Part shown: positions 28,882 to 41,980 of the stretch, in pieces | Layout of the letters: every line of letters begins with the position of its first letter | How positions within the stretch are numbered: the stretch's first letter is position 1 | From: Malachius bipustulatus | Lineage: Eukaryota > Arthropoda > Insecta > Coleoptera > Melyridae | DNA: 64,000 bases | Assembly (NCBI GenBank): GCA_910589415.1 | Contig: OU342635.1 | Span: 6,448,001-6,512,000 of the forward strand | Reading direction: 5' to 3' | Notes under the pieces: generated by a model | Told to the model about the DNA's origin: nothing | The model's database searches: none | What the model saw: the letters and a program-made list of their open reading frames with translations, nothing else | Position numbers and translations under genes: made by a program

Positions 28882-29698
28882 CACGTCAAGTTAGCCACGC
28901 TTCGGTCAGACACGCTTTCGGCCAGGGAGAAGGGGTTCGAATAATTTCCAGCAATTTTTTTTTCGTTATTTACGACTTAAATTTACGACATTTCAAATTT
29001 TTTTCAGTTTATTAAGCCTGTGGCCGAAATCGTGGCTGGCCATTATTATAAAATTTCTATTTTTTTTTTTGTAAAATTTCAACAAAAATGTTTTTTTAAG
29101 TTTCGTAAGTTCGTGGCCGACTGGCCGAAAGCATGTTGCCATTATTTTGAATTTTGGGAATTTTTTAAGCAAAATTTCCACAAATCGATTTCTTCAGTTT
29201 CGTAAGTTCGTGGCCGACTGGCCGAAGTCGTGACTTGCCATTATTGTGAAATTTCGGACTTTTTTTAGCAAAATTTTCGCAAAAACGATTTTTTCAGTTT
29301 CGTAAGTTCGTGGCCGACTGGCCGAAAGCGTGGCTGGTCATTATTATAAAATTTCGAATTTTTTCTGCGAAATTTAAGCAAGAATGATTCTTCCAGTTTC
29401 GTAAGTTCGTGGACGAAGTCGTGGCTTGCCATTATTGTGAAATTTCGGACTTTTTTTAGCAAAATTTTAGCAAAAACGATTTTTTTCAGTTTTGTAAATT
29501 AGTGCCGACTTTCCGAACGCGTGGTTGGCCATTATTATAATTTTTTTTTTTGCAAAACTTAAGCAAAAACTATGTAATATAAATATTTTTCATTTAAATC
29601 GTACATAACGAAAAAAGAATTGCTGAAAATTATTCGAGGTTCATCTTCCTGGCCTAGCCGAAAGTGTGGCTGGCCGAAACGTGGCCAACTTGACTTGT
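28882..29698. mobile_element. Non-autonomous transposon with about 100-bp inverted ends and internal tandem repeats
   Basis: The left end (CACGTCAAGTTAGCCACG onward) and the right end (CGTGGCCAACTTGACTTG) are inverted copies for roughly 100 bp, sharing ATAACGAAAAAA and TGCTGGAAATTATTCGA blocks. Between them lie about six units of about 97 bp with the core CAGTTTCGTAAGTTCGTGGC and CGACTGGCCGAAAGCGTGG. No coding capacity. The superfamily is not identified. Confidence 0.7.
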
Positions 29699-32418
29699 GT
29701 CCGTAATACATAATAAGAGGCCAGTGCCAGTGGAACCGGAACAGCTAAAATTTAAACGTAACAATAGGAACAGTCTGTTCCGCAAGTGAGAATAGTTCCA
29801 ATATAACAAGTATAGCTACATTATTTTCGTCACACCACTAGAAGAAACTATATTATAAGAAAACCCTATCCTTATATTAGTTTTTATAGAGTGAACTAAA
29901 CCTGTGTTCGCTAACTGTGCCGCGGCATATACATACATACATAATATAATACATAATACATACACAGAAATAACACTTGCTTCTCGAAAATTCCGCTTAT
30001 ATAAAGATGTAGAAGCTAACGGGGTGATTATCTTGCTCAAGTCAATGTTAACGGGGTTAATTAGTTTTAATTTGGTAGATAATTTGCGTAATCAAACCGG
30101 GCCAACTATATGTGTGTATGTATATTATGTAAATGGAAACGGGGTAATGGTTATTATTATTTCCAGCTAATAATCTGCGCTAGCGCTAGCCTAAGAAACA
30201 ATATTATCTTCAGAAACAATATTAATATTAGTAAGACGCGTTCTACTATACGAAACTATACCGGAAATCTGCCGCGCTGAGCATCTTCGCCTCGCTAAGG
30301 AGGAAACAAAGATGGTGCTCGCTTGGAGGGAAAACTGTTGCTGGTTTAGAGAATGATGCGTGGGTCGTCGTGTATAGTTTTAAACAATATGTTGTAATGT
30401 TAACTTATAATAAACCTTTAGGGATAGGTTCTCTTTAATAAACGTCCTGCAAAACACCCTATATATTATATTCTTGTCTCTCCATAAAAGAGCATTTCTG
30501 ACGTTTTCGGCGGAGTTTAGGCATAATTTAATTATTTCTTTATATACGAAACTAGAGAGTTTGTTGTTTTCCTAGACAGAAAATCCTCGCGCAGATTCAT
30601 TGATAATTTTAAGAATTAGATGGGAAGATTACATTTAACAAAAAAAAACAATTTTTTATTCTTCTTCACGGTGTAAGATACATAAGGTGAGTGAACGAGA
30701 CATATATTTTAGCAGTGAGCGAGGGATGAAACCGTCATAGTCAGTGTATGAGAGAGTGACCCCAGAAAAGCTGCTGGGCTCTGATCTCTGACACTCGTGC
30801 AAATTGCCACTATCAGGGCATCATATGCTACTCTATTTTTTTTTCTGAATAAGTGATAAGCAACAATGTGTAGAAAGTGGTTGTGCCTGATTGTAGAAGT
30901 TGACGCGATGAAACTACCACGATCGATTTGCATATTAACATTTAAATATCAATAAAATTAGAACTTAAGAGCACGCGTTTACCAGTGAATATGCGTGAAT
31001 AATTTATACTAACGCTTGCCCGAGTGAAAGACTCGGCGGAACAAAACATTGCGACCGAGTGCAACAACACACCTGGGGTAACGTGACGATGTATGCCCGC
31101 ACTTAGAGCTCTTTCTATAATAAGCTAAGGGCACTTACAAGGTGAAAAAAATTCGATTTTTTAAAGATATCCCTGAATTTTTTCTGTAACGTAAGCCAAA
31201 CTTTATAGGCTGATTCTTTGTACTAAAATTATGAAATAACTTCATATAGAGAGATGGTGCACTTGGAGGATATAAGGTCCACCACAATCTCCCTCCCGCC
31301 CTCCGCTGAGTTTTATTCTCATGGGAATGCTCTACCATACAAGATAAGATAAACCGCACCCTCTTGCTACACAATATTTCGGTCTGTTGCATTGTTGCCA
31401 GATTGAATAAAATATATTTAGCAGTGCTTGTAGAAAAACAGGTATATGACACACATGTTATAAGTGATTCTTCAAATGTCACTGGCCATATTATGAAAAA
31501 AATTAAACAACTTTAACAATTCGATCAAAAAACACGTGTGCTTTTGAAAACTTTTGAAAAAAAAACTTTTTTTTGAAAAAAGGACGATTTCATTCAAGAA
31601 ATCTGACAAAGTTAATGAAACACGGCGAGATGTTATCTTGTTAAAATGTAAACAATAAACTGTCCCAAAATAGTTTCCATATGTTAACGAAATTATTTGT
31701 TTGTCAAAGTATTTTGACGTATCCTTAATATTGATATGAACAGCTTTATAAAAAAATGTATTTCGACAATAGACAACATTTCATTTCATTCTCGGAGCCT
31801 TTGACTTATCTTGATAGATGTTGCTCTTTCTTGAGGTCACTGGAAACCGGGATGAATTCCAATCCATAAGAAAGTGTCGATTCATACAGCGATTCATATC
31901 CTTCCGGATTCCAATATAGTACGCTGACGAGGTCTAATGAGACCGAAACGGCCGTCCGTGCTTTTGGAACTCTGGTTGGATGTGTGTTGCTGTCTGAGTC
32001 GAAATTCTTTATTTGGGTTCTCGGGCGCTCCAGACTTGACAACTGTCAGGACGATGGGTGAAAAACCCGACTCCAATCGACAGGCTTATTAATTTATTGT
32101 CCTTATACTCATAAGACCTACCTACCTACGGTTTATAACAATTAATTTCGTTAACATGGGAATTATTTTCTTCTATTATGTTATGTCCTATGTAAAGAGG
32201 TATGGACAGCAACTCGGTATAAAAGTAATAGTGTTAGATAACATTACAGAGAAGAGGGAAAAGAAAAGAGAAAGTGTAGTACCAATCAGTTTGAATTGGT
32301 ATTAATTAAGTATCGGACTAATATTAACTATAGAGTCATGTATACCTAAGTGTTTATATTATTTGCAAGCCAACGCTCTGATTTAGCAATTTATATCAAG
32401 CAATATACAGGATGTTCC
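29699..32418. other. No gene recognised; scattered repeat fragments
   Basis: AT-rich. It contains a possible repeat at 31806-32080 (separate entry) and poly-A and poly-T tracts. No exon could be supported. Confidence 0.35.
31806..32080 (-). repeat. Possible dispersed short repeat (SINE-like)
   Basis: GC-richer than its surroundings, with a small hairpin GGTCTCATTAGACC at 31944-31931 (minus strand) followed by CTCGTCAGCGTAC. Two minus-strand frames of 60-78 codons pass through. The look is that of an arthropod short interspersed repeat, but I found no clear Pol III boxes, so the class is a guess. Confidence 0.35.
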
Positions 32419-33156
32419 TAAATACCAGGTAGGTACACATGATAGGAGGTAATTCTTTGGCTTATTTTATACCTAAAAGTTCATATAAACATAGGTTGAA
32501 AACCGCTTCGTTACCGATCTAAGGATGTTGAAATTTGAAGATTTTTTTTATTTACAACTCCGTAAGGTTAGTCAAACTTTAGTCACACAGGGTCATCCAC
32601 GCTTTATTATTAATAGGCAGTGCCGACAAAATTATCAAAATTAATAGAAATGATAAATTATTCAAAAAAAGTCAGAGCCTATTTTAGCCGAGATTTGAGC
32701 ATTTAAAAAATTTTAATTTCGTGTAACGAATTAGAAGAATAATTATTTCTTTCCTTTATTGATAAAGCAGCAAAAAACTATAGGAGACCAAAAAGTTTCT
32801 AAATAAAACAGAAAATTTACATTGTATTTTAGAATCTACCAGCGGCGCATCGCAAAAAAGTTCAGGGGGAGAAATGGGGGTGAAATGGGAAAAATTCAGG
32901 TAAAAAAAACTCCTTGAAGATTCTCACAACCATTTGTCCTCCCTAATGATGTAAGCTCTACAGCACTAGCACTATATTTCCAATTTGAGCTAAATATCTC
33001 AAAAATTACAGGAGTTATAAAGAAAAATCGATTTTTTTATTTTATTTCTACACCTTGTAGATTGGTAATGAAGCAGTTGCAGACCTATGTTTCTATGAAC
33101 TTTTGGGCGTAAAATAAGCCAAACAATTACCTTCTTTCATATGTACCTGGTATTTA
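32419..33156. mobile_element. Non-autonomous transposon with about 110-bp inverted ends
   Basis: Left end TAAATACCAGGTAGGTACAC and right end ATGTACCTGGTATTTA are inverted. The similarity continues inward through TTTGGCTTATTTTA and AAAAGTTCATA blocks. The centre is AT-rich with no coding frame. No clear target duplication was found. Confidence 0.6.
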
Positions 33157-33513
33157 TCAAGTAGTGTCGTATTACCAGTATGTATATAGGTTACTGTTGG
33201 AATTGCTTAAATAAACGATGAAAACCCACCATGTCTTTGAACTGAGTAAGGTCCCATACTACTATGAGATTTGATATATCTGGCGATTCTGAAGGACCAC
33301 AGTTTGCCAAATGGCATTCCTGCTATCCCGCTATCAGGGCTTCAAATTATCACATAGCATTGTATTGGGGGTAAAACAAGAAAGCAAGAGCTGTTTATTA
33401 GGTACTAAAAAAATAATCAAACTAACAACCATCTTCAGCAGTCTATGTATAGGCAGGTGAAAATGGAAATTATACGTGAGTAAAAGTGAATTGACATATT
33501 TTAAATTTAATTT

Positions 33514-33529
33514 GGGGGGGGGGGGGGGG
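33514..33529. repeat. Poly-G tract (16 bp)
   Basis: A single run of G in AT-rich sequence; its length is prone to sequencing error. Confidence 0.9.
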
Positions 33530-33911
33530 ATTGTCCAACATTGGAAATACTATCGACTTAAATAAAACAATAATAAATAAATTATGTTGAGAAAAGTTAT
33601 CAAATTCTCGAATATTAAATAAATTACTAGGGACTATACTTATTACCTAAAGGTCAGTTTGGCAACTATGAATGTAAGTGTAAGGTGAAGAGTTCATAGT
33701 TCCAAGAAATTCCAGAATTATTCAGAATCTCCTGCGGCAATAATACGTCATGCAGGTAATGTTTTACCATAACTGTTTTTATGTCTTGAAAATTTCAAAT
33801 AAATTTCACACTTTTACACTAACCAACACATTAAAATGCCCTTATATTCATTATACTCTGATTATATTCATATCTTGATTTATGGAAAATGTCGATGTGG
33901 GAGATTGTATA

Positions 33912-34558
33912 CAGTGACCGCCAAAAAGTTGGCATCATATGGGTGAATTTTAATTTTGACTTGTCAAAAAAACTTTAAGAACAAAAAATCTTATTTGCTT
34001 GAAAATGTATTTTGTCGTAATTAGTCGTAACTGGTTCGATTAACTGTGAAAATCATAAAAAAGTGCTATTTTTCGAGAACTAAGCAAGATTTCGATTTGA
34101 TTGTTGTGCAATATGTCAATTTCAGCCTATTTGATAGTCTCATGATCCAAAAACATACCATTTTCGAGTAATTAAAAAAAAAAGGATTTTAAATTTTTAT
34201 TAAATATTTCCAAAATTTGACTTAGGTACTTATTAGACTTAATTTCAAATTGCAATTTCAATTTTTTTTTTAAACTTTCAAGATGGATCATGAAAATTGT
34301 TAATTTCTACTTCACATTTCTTTAAATTGGCCGAAAAGTGATATTTTTTTCATAAAGTTGACTTTTTTGATGCAACTCACTTTTAAGGAGAAACGTTTTT
34401 TTTTTATTTTCTCGATAAGTAATAATCGCCCTGTAGGTATATCTGATTACGGCCAAATAAGTGCTCAAGCAAGCAGAGATTCTTTCGTTCTCAAATTTTT
34501 TTGACAAGTCAAAAATAAATTTTTTCCCCATATGTTGACATCTTTTTGGCGGTCACTG
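33912..34558. mobile_element. Mariner/Tc1-type MITE with TA target duplication
   Basis: The ends CAGTGACCGCCAAAAAG and CTTTTTGGCGGTCACTG are exact inverted repeats flanked by TA on both sides (33910-33911 and 34559-34560). Inner inverted similarity includes TTTTGACTTGTCAAAAA. 647 bp, no transposase. Confidence 0.85.
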
Positions 34559-34560
34559 TA

Positions 34561-35169
34561 TACCTACAGAAGATCAGGTTCCCAACAGCAACAGCAGAAC
34601 ATTTCTCAATCTACCTACCTATTATAGGTAGGTCTTGAATATATTCCAGACTTAAAAACACAGGAAGTTTTCATATAAGAAATTGCGATCGAGGTGGCTC
34701 GATAAGAAAAACACCTCCACAGGAGAATAACATTGTAAATTATTTTGAAATTCTATAGGCGTGCATCAGCATTCGAATTCGATGTAAATTCGTCATATCA
34801 GAGCGACTTTTTAAAACGCCAGGACTCCATCCACTTCATTTTATGTACGCGTAGACCGAGGCGTAGACTTTTTAATTATAAAACAAATAGCGCTTTGGGG
34901 ATATTTTTTGCACAATAATTAGGGAAGCGGATTTCCAATTATTATTATTTACACGTCTCTAGCAAGGGATGCTGTTTTTAATTATTAATATCATCAAAAT
35001 CATCATTAATCTGATTAAAATGTATTCATTGTAAGGGACGGCTAGTTTCCCCCATAAATTTTTAAATCATTTTAATTAAAGGCAATTTTAATTTAATTGG
35101 AGATCAATTAATAGGACCTTCCAAGAAGTTTTTTTTGCAAAAGGAGCTTTTTGAATATAATAGAAGATG
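34561..35169. other. No gene seen
   Basis: AT-rich spacer between two transposons; nothing recognised. Confidence 0.4.
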
Positions 35170-35171
35170 TA

Positions 35172-37909
35172 CAGGGTGGGCCAATAAGCGAGGTAAGCGG
35201 CTCTATCTCAGAAACTAATGATCGTAGAGAGTTACGGTAAAAAATTTTATAGGTTAAGTGGGCAAGAGAAAATGCTGGAAATTATTTTCAAGTTTCCAAG
35301 GTGGCTGCCAGAGGGCGTTTGCACCATCTTGAATTACATAAAGTTACATTTTTTGTGATTTTCTCCAATGAATGTAACAAAAAAGTATTTGCGTTTTAAT
35401 GTTATCTTAAAGTCTAACATTTTTTCTAGAAACAATTTTTCTCTATCTTTCGAAATAAAGTGGTGGGGGGTATTTGAATGTTGTTTTAAACAAATGCCTG
35501 TAACTTCGAAACGGCTTCAATGATTTGGATAAATTTGGTATAATTAGAAAGAGAATTTCTTGGGCTTTTAGGTTTCTTGTGACAATGACAGTTGTGACCT
35601 ACACGGCCGCCGATAGAGGGTGTTATTCGACATTATAACCAAAATATTGGATTTTCTAAAAAAATTTAAATGCAATGATATGACTTTTTTAGACTAGAAA
35701 ATAGACAAATGATTAACCAATAAGCTTGCTTAAACCGCATCTTAATATCTTTTTCCTAACTCAAATTATTTAAAAAATACCAAACCAACAAAATTCATAT
35801 ATCCACATTTAAAAATGCATCGGAATTAGTAGGCCATGGAAACAAAAGCCAAACTCCTCACGCGTTTTCGTTACGATTTTCCTTTTAAATAAAGTTGTGG
35901 CCCATTTTGAAAAAAGATTAATGCCTTCTGTGTTCAAATTGCCTTCCGTCATATTCCACACATTGTTCCAGTCTTTCTTGAGTCAGCAGAACCGCAGCCT
36001 CGATTTCTGCCGCTGATAGTTGAGGAATTGAGTTTCGAATTCTGTTTTCCATATCCATTCGTGTTGTTGGTGGAGTTTGAAAAACAATGTCTTTTAAGCG
36101 TCCCCAGAAGTAAAAATCAAGACATGTCAAGTCGGGAGATCTTGCCGGACAAGGAAATCGGCTTCCCCTTCCTATCCAGCGTTCTCGAAAGATCCAGTAA
36201 ATATGGTTTCGGACATTAATTGAATAATGTGCCGGACAAACATCTAATTGCAGAAGCATAGTTCTCCTAGTTTCGAGTGGCACATCTTCCAACAAAATTG
36301 GCAAGTCGTTGATCAAAAACTCTAAGAAGCGGTTACCAGTTAAAGCTTGATCAAAAAAGTAAAGTTCAATAATTCTGTCCCCAATGATACCGCACCACAC
36401 ATTTAGGCTCCAGCGTCCCTGCTGCTGCACTTCTCTCTCTTAACCAACGTTGATTTTCAGCGGACCAATAATGCATATTATGAAGGTCTACTCTACCATC
36501 ACTATTAAAGGTAGCCTCGTCGGTCCAGAGAATTTCCTTTAAGAAATTTCCGTTTTCCTCAAGTATGCCTAGCATCCATTATGACAATAATTTAATCTAT
36601 TATCGAAATCTTGTTTATTTAGCGCCTCTGGTGCAAGACTATGTGGTAAGGATGTAATATAAAAGTAGAAAACAACATAATCAGTAGTAAAAAATAATAA
36701 AACCAGAATAACACTGAATTTGTATTTGAGGGTTTGTGCTAAGATACTTGGAATAAGATAAAATTATTCACCTATAATCTTTCAAAATATTTCCAACAGT
36801 TGTTCGTGCTATTCCCAAGTCTAGAGACAATGTTCTAGTTTCTATATGTCTATAAAATTCTATGTAAGCCAAGACATTGATAATATTTTCTTCGGTCCTT
36901 CCATTGCGACGCCTGCGACGTTTAGCACAACGAAAACTTCCAGTATCGCGTAATCGCTGTACCAAGCGCGGAAACATTCTTCTCCCGTAATGAAGGCGAT
37001 CTGGATACCGTGCCGCGTACTGTCTTGCAGCTATAGCTACATTTTGAAAACACTCGAAATAAATCGCAATCATGTCAACGGCTTCATTATTTAATTTTGT
37101 GAGAAGCATTTTGATTAAAAAGTACTCAAATTATATGCAATCAACAATAATAGTGGGCTTCGTGTGTGACAGAAGTTTGACGTTACTTGCCAATATTTAA
37201 GTTAGGAGTTTGTCTTTTATTTCCATGGCCTACTACTTGCCTTCTTATCGAAAGCGACCGATGCATTTTTAAATGGGGATATATGAATTTTCTTGGTTTG
37301 GTATTTTTTCAATAATTTGAGTTAGGAAAAAGATATTAAGATGCGGTTTGCGCAGGCTTATTGGTTGATCATTTGTCTATTTTCTAGTCTAAAAAAGTCA
37401 TATCATCGCATTTAAATTTTTTGAGAAAATCCAATATTTTGGTTATAATGTCGAATAACGCCCTCTATCGGCGGCCGTGTAGGTCACAATTGTCATTGTT
37501 ACAAGAAACCTAAAAGCCCAAGAAATGCTCTTTCTAATTATATCAAATTTATCCAAATCATTGAAGCCGTTTCGAAGTTACAGGCATTTGTTTAAAACAA
37601 CATTCAAATACCCCCCACCACTTTATTTCAAAAGATAGAGGAAAATAGTTTTTACAAAAAATGTTAGACTTTAAGTTAACATTAAAACGCAAATATTTTT
37701 TTGTTACATTCATTGGGGAAAATCACAAGAAATGTAACTTTATGTAATTCAAGATGGTGCAAACGCCCTCTGGCAGCCATCTTGGAAACTTGAAAATAAT
37801 TTCCAGCATTTTCCTTTGCCCACTTAACCTATAAAATTTTTTACCGTAACTCTCTACGATCATTAGTTTCTGAGATACAGCCGCTTACCTCGCTTATTGG
37901 CCCACCCTG
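35172..37909. mobile_element. Mariner-superfamily transposon with long (about 690-bp) inverted repeats
   Basis: Ends CAGGGTGGGCCAATAAGCGA and TCGCTTATTGGCCCACCCTG are inverted and flanked by TA (35170-35171 and 37910-37911). The inverted similarity extends inward to about 35863 on the left and 37201 on the right, with a small indel near 35823. The transposase lies between on the minus strand. Such long inverted repeats are unusual for mariners, which mostly have 20-40 bp. Confidence 0.88.
35918..37109 (-). pseudogene. Broken mariner-type (DD41D-like) transposase
   Basis: The N-terminal part (37109-36768) has a helix-turn-helix region ending in LGIARTTVGNILKDYR. After a gap with intron-like edges (GTGAAT to CACATAG), a middle part carries ILWTDEATF with the first Asp. 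The C-terminal part (36430-35918) has LQLDVCPAHYS with the second Asp and ARSPDLTCLDFYFWG with the third. I count 41 residues between the second and third Asp, which matches the DD41D (rosa) group. A one-base frameshift near 36425 and another near 36585 break the frame, so it is inactive. Confidence 0.8.
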
Positions 37910-38156
37910 TACTACTCATTGTTCGTCAAGAAATTTAATTCGTGCATGATGGAGCAGCCCACTTTTTTCACTTCTGCTGTCAGATGGAGGGTTCATCAGC
38001 AATTTCCCGGAAAATGGATTATAGGAAAGGAGCAGGATCGCCCTTTTCAATACCCACCCAGGTCGCCAGACTTATAACTTATAACCCATATTGTATATGC
38101 GAAATCACTTATCAACAAAATTTGAGAGAGTTGAAAATTCTGATTGAAACACTTAC

Positions 38157-38330
38157 GATGCAATAGGCTTGATCTAAACGAGGGCAAGGCTTCAGCTGCA
38201 TGTGTGTCTCGTTGAGGCAGGGCGTGATTGATCCCACACCGTCATTGTAGAGGCCGCATTGGTAGCACTGCAATGCCAACGTCGTCGTTACCGAAGCCAG
38301 GAGGAACAGCAGGAGGAAGCTGAAGCCCAT
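38157..38330 (-). CDS. First coding exon of a Ly6/uPAR-type secreted or GPI-anchored protein
   Basis: From the ATG at 38330 the exon codes for a signal peptide (MGFSFLLLFLLASVTTTLA) followed at once by LQCYQCGLYNDGVGSITPC and a CP-x4-AYCI segment. This is the cysteine spacing of the first half of a Ly6/three-finger domain, as in insect quiver/crooked-like proteins that act at the cell surface. The exon ends in TGCATC|GTAAGT, and an acceptor TTCCTTGCAG sits at its 5' side (38370-38368), so a non-coding first exon lies upstream, perhaps the GC-rich segment ending at 41327 (donor GTGAGT). The exons coding for the rest of the domain were not found and may lie far downstream. Confidence 0.72.
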
Positions 38331-38763
38331 TTCGCTGACGATGCACTTGATAAATTCTCCGGTTTTGCTGCAAGGAAAAGGCTGCTAGTGCCAGTGGACG
38401 AGGACGATGCTAGTTTATTTGGTTGAGAATTCCAATTTAAATTTATAGGGTGAAGTTTATTAAGTTATACACCTATTCGACGAGGTTAGATCATGTTCAG
38501 GTCTTCAATTCAATTTTTTTTTAGATTGGTAAAACGTCAAAGGGTCAAACAAAGAAAGGCACTTAAGTTTTCCAATGTAGTTAGGTGAGGTTGATATGTG
38601 AAATGTTTCGCGATAGAGTTGACAAATTAAGGTGAGTGAAAGTATTTTCAGAAAGCACATCATATATTGACTCGAGATTGGTTTTCTGACGAAATCGCTC
38701 TCAAGGGAGGGAATTGAGCAATGCAAACCTTTGGAACTCTCATCATAAAAAATTGTTTTATAC

Positions 38764-39790
38764 AGGGTGTTTGGTAACTGCTGGCAGCCAAAATCGTATA
38801 AAATTGTATTTTAAGCATAACTTTTTTCAAGATTATGCCTCGTTTAGGAAATATCTCTAGAAATGTACCTAAAACTAAGGCCATAATAAAAATGTGTTTT
38901 ATTCAGTAACTGAACAACAATTTTGGAAATATTTCCTAAACGAGGCCTGATCTTGAAAAAAGTTATCCTTTCTTTAATGCTTAAAATAGGATTTTATACA
39001 TGAAGTTCAATTTTGGCTGTCCAGTTACTAAAAAACACACATTTTCACAGTAGCAGCCTTAGTTTTACATTTTTGGAAATATTCTCTAAACGCGGCCTGA
39101 TCTTGGAAAAAGCTACTCTCTCGTTTATGCTTAAAATAGACTTTTATACATAAAATTCGATTTTAGGTGTCCAGTTACTAGAAAAAAAATATTTTTTAGC
39201 AGCCTTAATTTTACATTTTTGGAGATATTTCCTTAAGAAAGCCTAATTTTGAAAAAAGCTATTCTTTGTTTTATGCTTAAAATATGATTTTATACACAAA
39301 GTTCGATTTTGGCTGTCCAGTTACTAAAAAACACACATTTTCACAGTAGCAGCCTTAGTTTTACACTTTTGGAAATACTCTCTAAACGCGGCCTGATCTT
39401 GAAAAAAGCTACTCTCTCGTTTATGCTTAAAATAGGATTTTATACATAAAATTCGATTTTGGCTGTCCAGTTACTTAAAAAAAATATTTTTTAACAGCCT
39501 TAGTTTTACATTTTTGGAAATATTTCCTAAACAAAGGCTAATTTTGAAAAAAGCTATTCTCTCTTTTATGCTTACAATAGGATTCTAAGCAAGACGTTTG
39601 ATTTTCACTGTCCAGTTATTAAAAAAAAAGTATTTTCTCAGAAGCCTTAGATTTGCATTTTTTGAAATATTTCCTAAACGAGGCCTCATCTTGAAAACAG
39701 TTATTCTTTGTTTTATACTTAAAATACCATTTTATACCTGATGTTTTATTTTGTCTGTTCAGTTACGCAAACCCCCGTTATACAGGGTGT
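38764..39790. repeat. About 150-bp tandem repeat block with one inverted unit
   Basis: About six direct units share GCCTTAGTTTTACATTTTTGG, TCTTGAAAAAAGCTA and TATGCTTAAAATAGG, with period near 148 bp. The first unit (38764-38905) is inverted relative to the others. ACAGGGTGTT stands at both edges in the same orientation. This resembles a terminal-repeat transposon with amplified ends. Confidence 0.75.
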
Positions 39791-39833
39791 TATGTTATTA
39801 AATATGTAGGTATGTACCTATTATAAATTTAAA

Positions 39834-40353
39834 GGGTGTATAGGGAATGCAAAAATTGGCTGAAAATTTCCTATGAACATATAGCTTCAGTTTTCGAGAT
39901 ACAGGGTAAAAATCGATCGAAAAAAATACAAAAACACTTGACAAAATGAACTAAGTACAAAACTCTCGCCAATTAAAGTCAAACTTTATTTTAACAGGTG
40001 ACTACATTTTTTGACATTTTGACATTGTGAAAAATTTTGAAAACGGTACATCTTACGACAAATATCAAATATCTAAGATGACTTTCTCCCAAGTAAAACG
40101 AGAGATCTACTAAAATTGTCACATGTTGCATTAAAGTCAGTGGTGTAGAAATCGTGGAAATAAAAAAAACAAGATCTCCGCCACTGGATTAAATAATCAT
40201 GTATCTACTACTTCAGTTAACACAACTACTAAATTTTGAGTTATTTCTTTGAGTATCTCGAAAACTAAAGCTCCAATCTGCTTTTACAGAGAGTTTTCCG
40301 CAAAATTTTTGCATTTCCTTCAGTAAATTTGTGAATTTGTATATGACACACCC
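39834..40353. mobile_element. Non-autonomous transposon with imperfect inverted ends
   Basis: GGGTGTATAGGGAATGC at the left and ACACCC at the right end bound imperfectly inverted arms sharing AATGCAAAAATT and AGTTTTCGAGATAC. No coding sequence. Confidence 0.45.
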
Positions 40354-41780
40354 ATATTTTACCACCAATTCTATTACCTAAACTTCCACGTAAAATTCAA
40401 GAAACTCCTCTTCAAAATAGAACAATTAATTATTAATAATTTATTGTAAAATTAACGCATAAAATTTTCTAATTAATTTTCTAGTTATTTGTATCTTTCA
40501 GAAATTTTGTAAAATGGAAAAGAAAGTTCATAGTAAGTACCTGAAATCTTTTTGACTTTGAAAGATTTTACTTAATGTCTTCTATTATTAGAAAAAAACA
40601 CATTTTTGTCAAAAAATTTTGACTATCTCACGTCACTTGGAAACCTGCAATAAAAGTCTTAAGATAATACTTTCTTGAAGAACTTATTCGTAAATATGAA
40701 AACGTCCTTGCACCTACCTACTTTAGATTAATAATTAGTAATAGGTACAACTGTGTATAATAATAGCAAAATGCTTTTAAAATGCGAATTTTGAACAGTA
40801 TGAATAAAATGAAGGACTTGCTTATTCTCCATAAGTACTGCATTATTTATAAATTTTGTCTTAGCAGTAAAAAATCAATATTGTATCATTCAATGAATGC
40901 AATTCAACTTAAATAAAAATTGACTTATGTTAGGTATGTACTAAAGGTGAGTTACTACAAGAAAAGAACCCATTTTTCGCGCTGGTAATTTTTGCTTTGT
41001 GGAAAAAAACGTGTGAAAAAAAAGTTTTTTAGTTTTAGTTTGGCAACTTAAATAGGTATCTACTTATTTTAATTATCAAACGTATTATAGCTATGTAATC
41101 TATCTACTTGTGTTTTTTTTAACAAATTATTCTCTTTGATTTTTAAGTTGAAAGAAAAAAAAAACAGTATTCGAATTGAAAGTAATTGAATGAATAAACA
41201 ATGACCATTCGAAGTGAAAATCTGAAGTGATCATAAATATTCTACTCTAAACAAGAACTTCAGCCACATTCTCTTTGGATTTCCCAAGTTGAAGGTAAGT
41301 AGATAAGCGAGAGATGTAAAACTCACATCACTAGTGCGCGCGGTCCACAGGATCCCGAGATGCTGCCGGGACGCGAGTTGAGGATCAACTAACTCGTGGC
41401 AGGAGCAGGAGTGCCTGCCCAGTCTAGTATGCTGCAAACTTTACGATACACTCCTGCACACCTACAGGACTCCAAAATCCCTAAATTTTCCCTTTCATTT
41501 CTAGCAAGCATCTGCAATTTGTTTTGTCATTTTCGATGCTAAAGCAGCTGTTTACGTTTGCGAGATTTATGACAAGTTAGAACAATAAAGTTTTCAAAAT
41601 AAAATCATTTTTATTTATGATCTACCTATCTAGTGTGCGAAATTGAACTTTGGTGCTTGAGAATGAGAGCTTTTTCCCTCGTCAAACTCATTAATTCGAA
41701 AGCAACATAATTTCGCGCTCAAGATTCATACAACATTTTTAGACTGCTTTATTGACATAAGCGAAAAATTGAACTAACAA
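40354..41780. other. No coding region; possible untranslated first exon of the Ly6-type gene at about 41327-41440
   Basis: Mostly AT-rich. A GC-richer block at 41327-41440 read on the minus strand ends in GTGAT|GTGAGT and lies 5' of the Ly6-type exon. Assignment as its first exon is inference only. Confidence 0.3.
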
Positions 41781-41980
41781 TATATCGGGTGATCCACAAA
41801 ATTTTTCATCAACTAGTGCCTTGGAAAAAATGAAACGCATGTCTGCCAGTCTGTCAGATAAAATGCAAACTATTGGTAGGTGTGCTCATGTGAAATGAGC
41901 TCAGACATGACTGCAATCTCTCTCTTCCAAGGCACTACCCATACTTAGTTGATGAAAAATTTTGTGGATCACACGATATA
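41781..41980. mobile_element. 200-bp foldback MITE
   Basis: Left arm TATATCGGGTGATCCACAAA and right arm TTTGTGGATCACACGATATA are inverted copies. The arms continue through ATTTTTCATCAACTA and GTGCCTTGGAA, leaving a short loop. No coding capacity. Confidence 0.8.
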
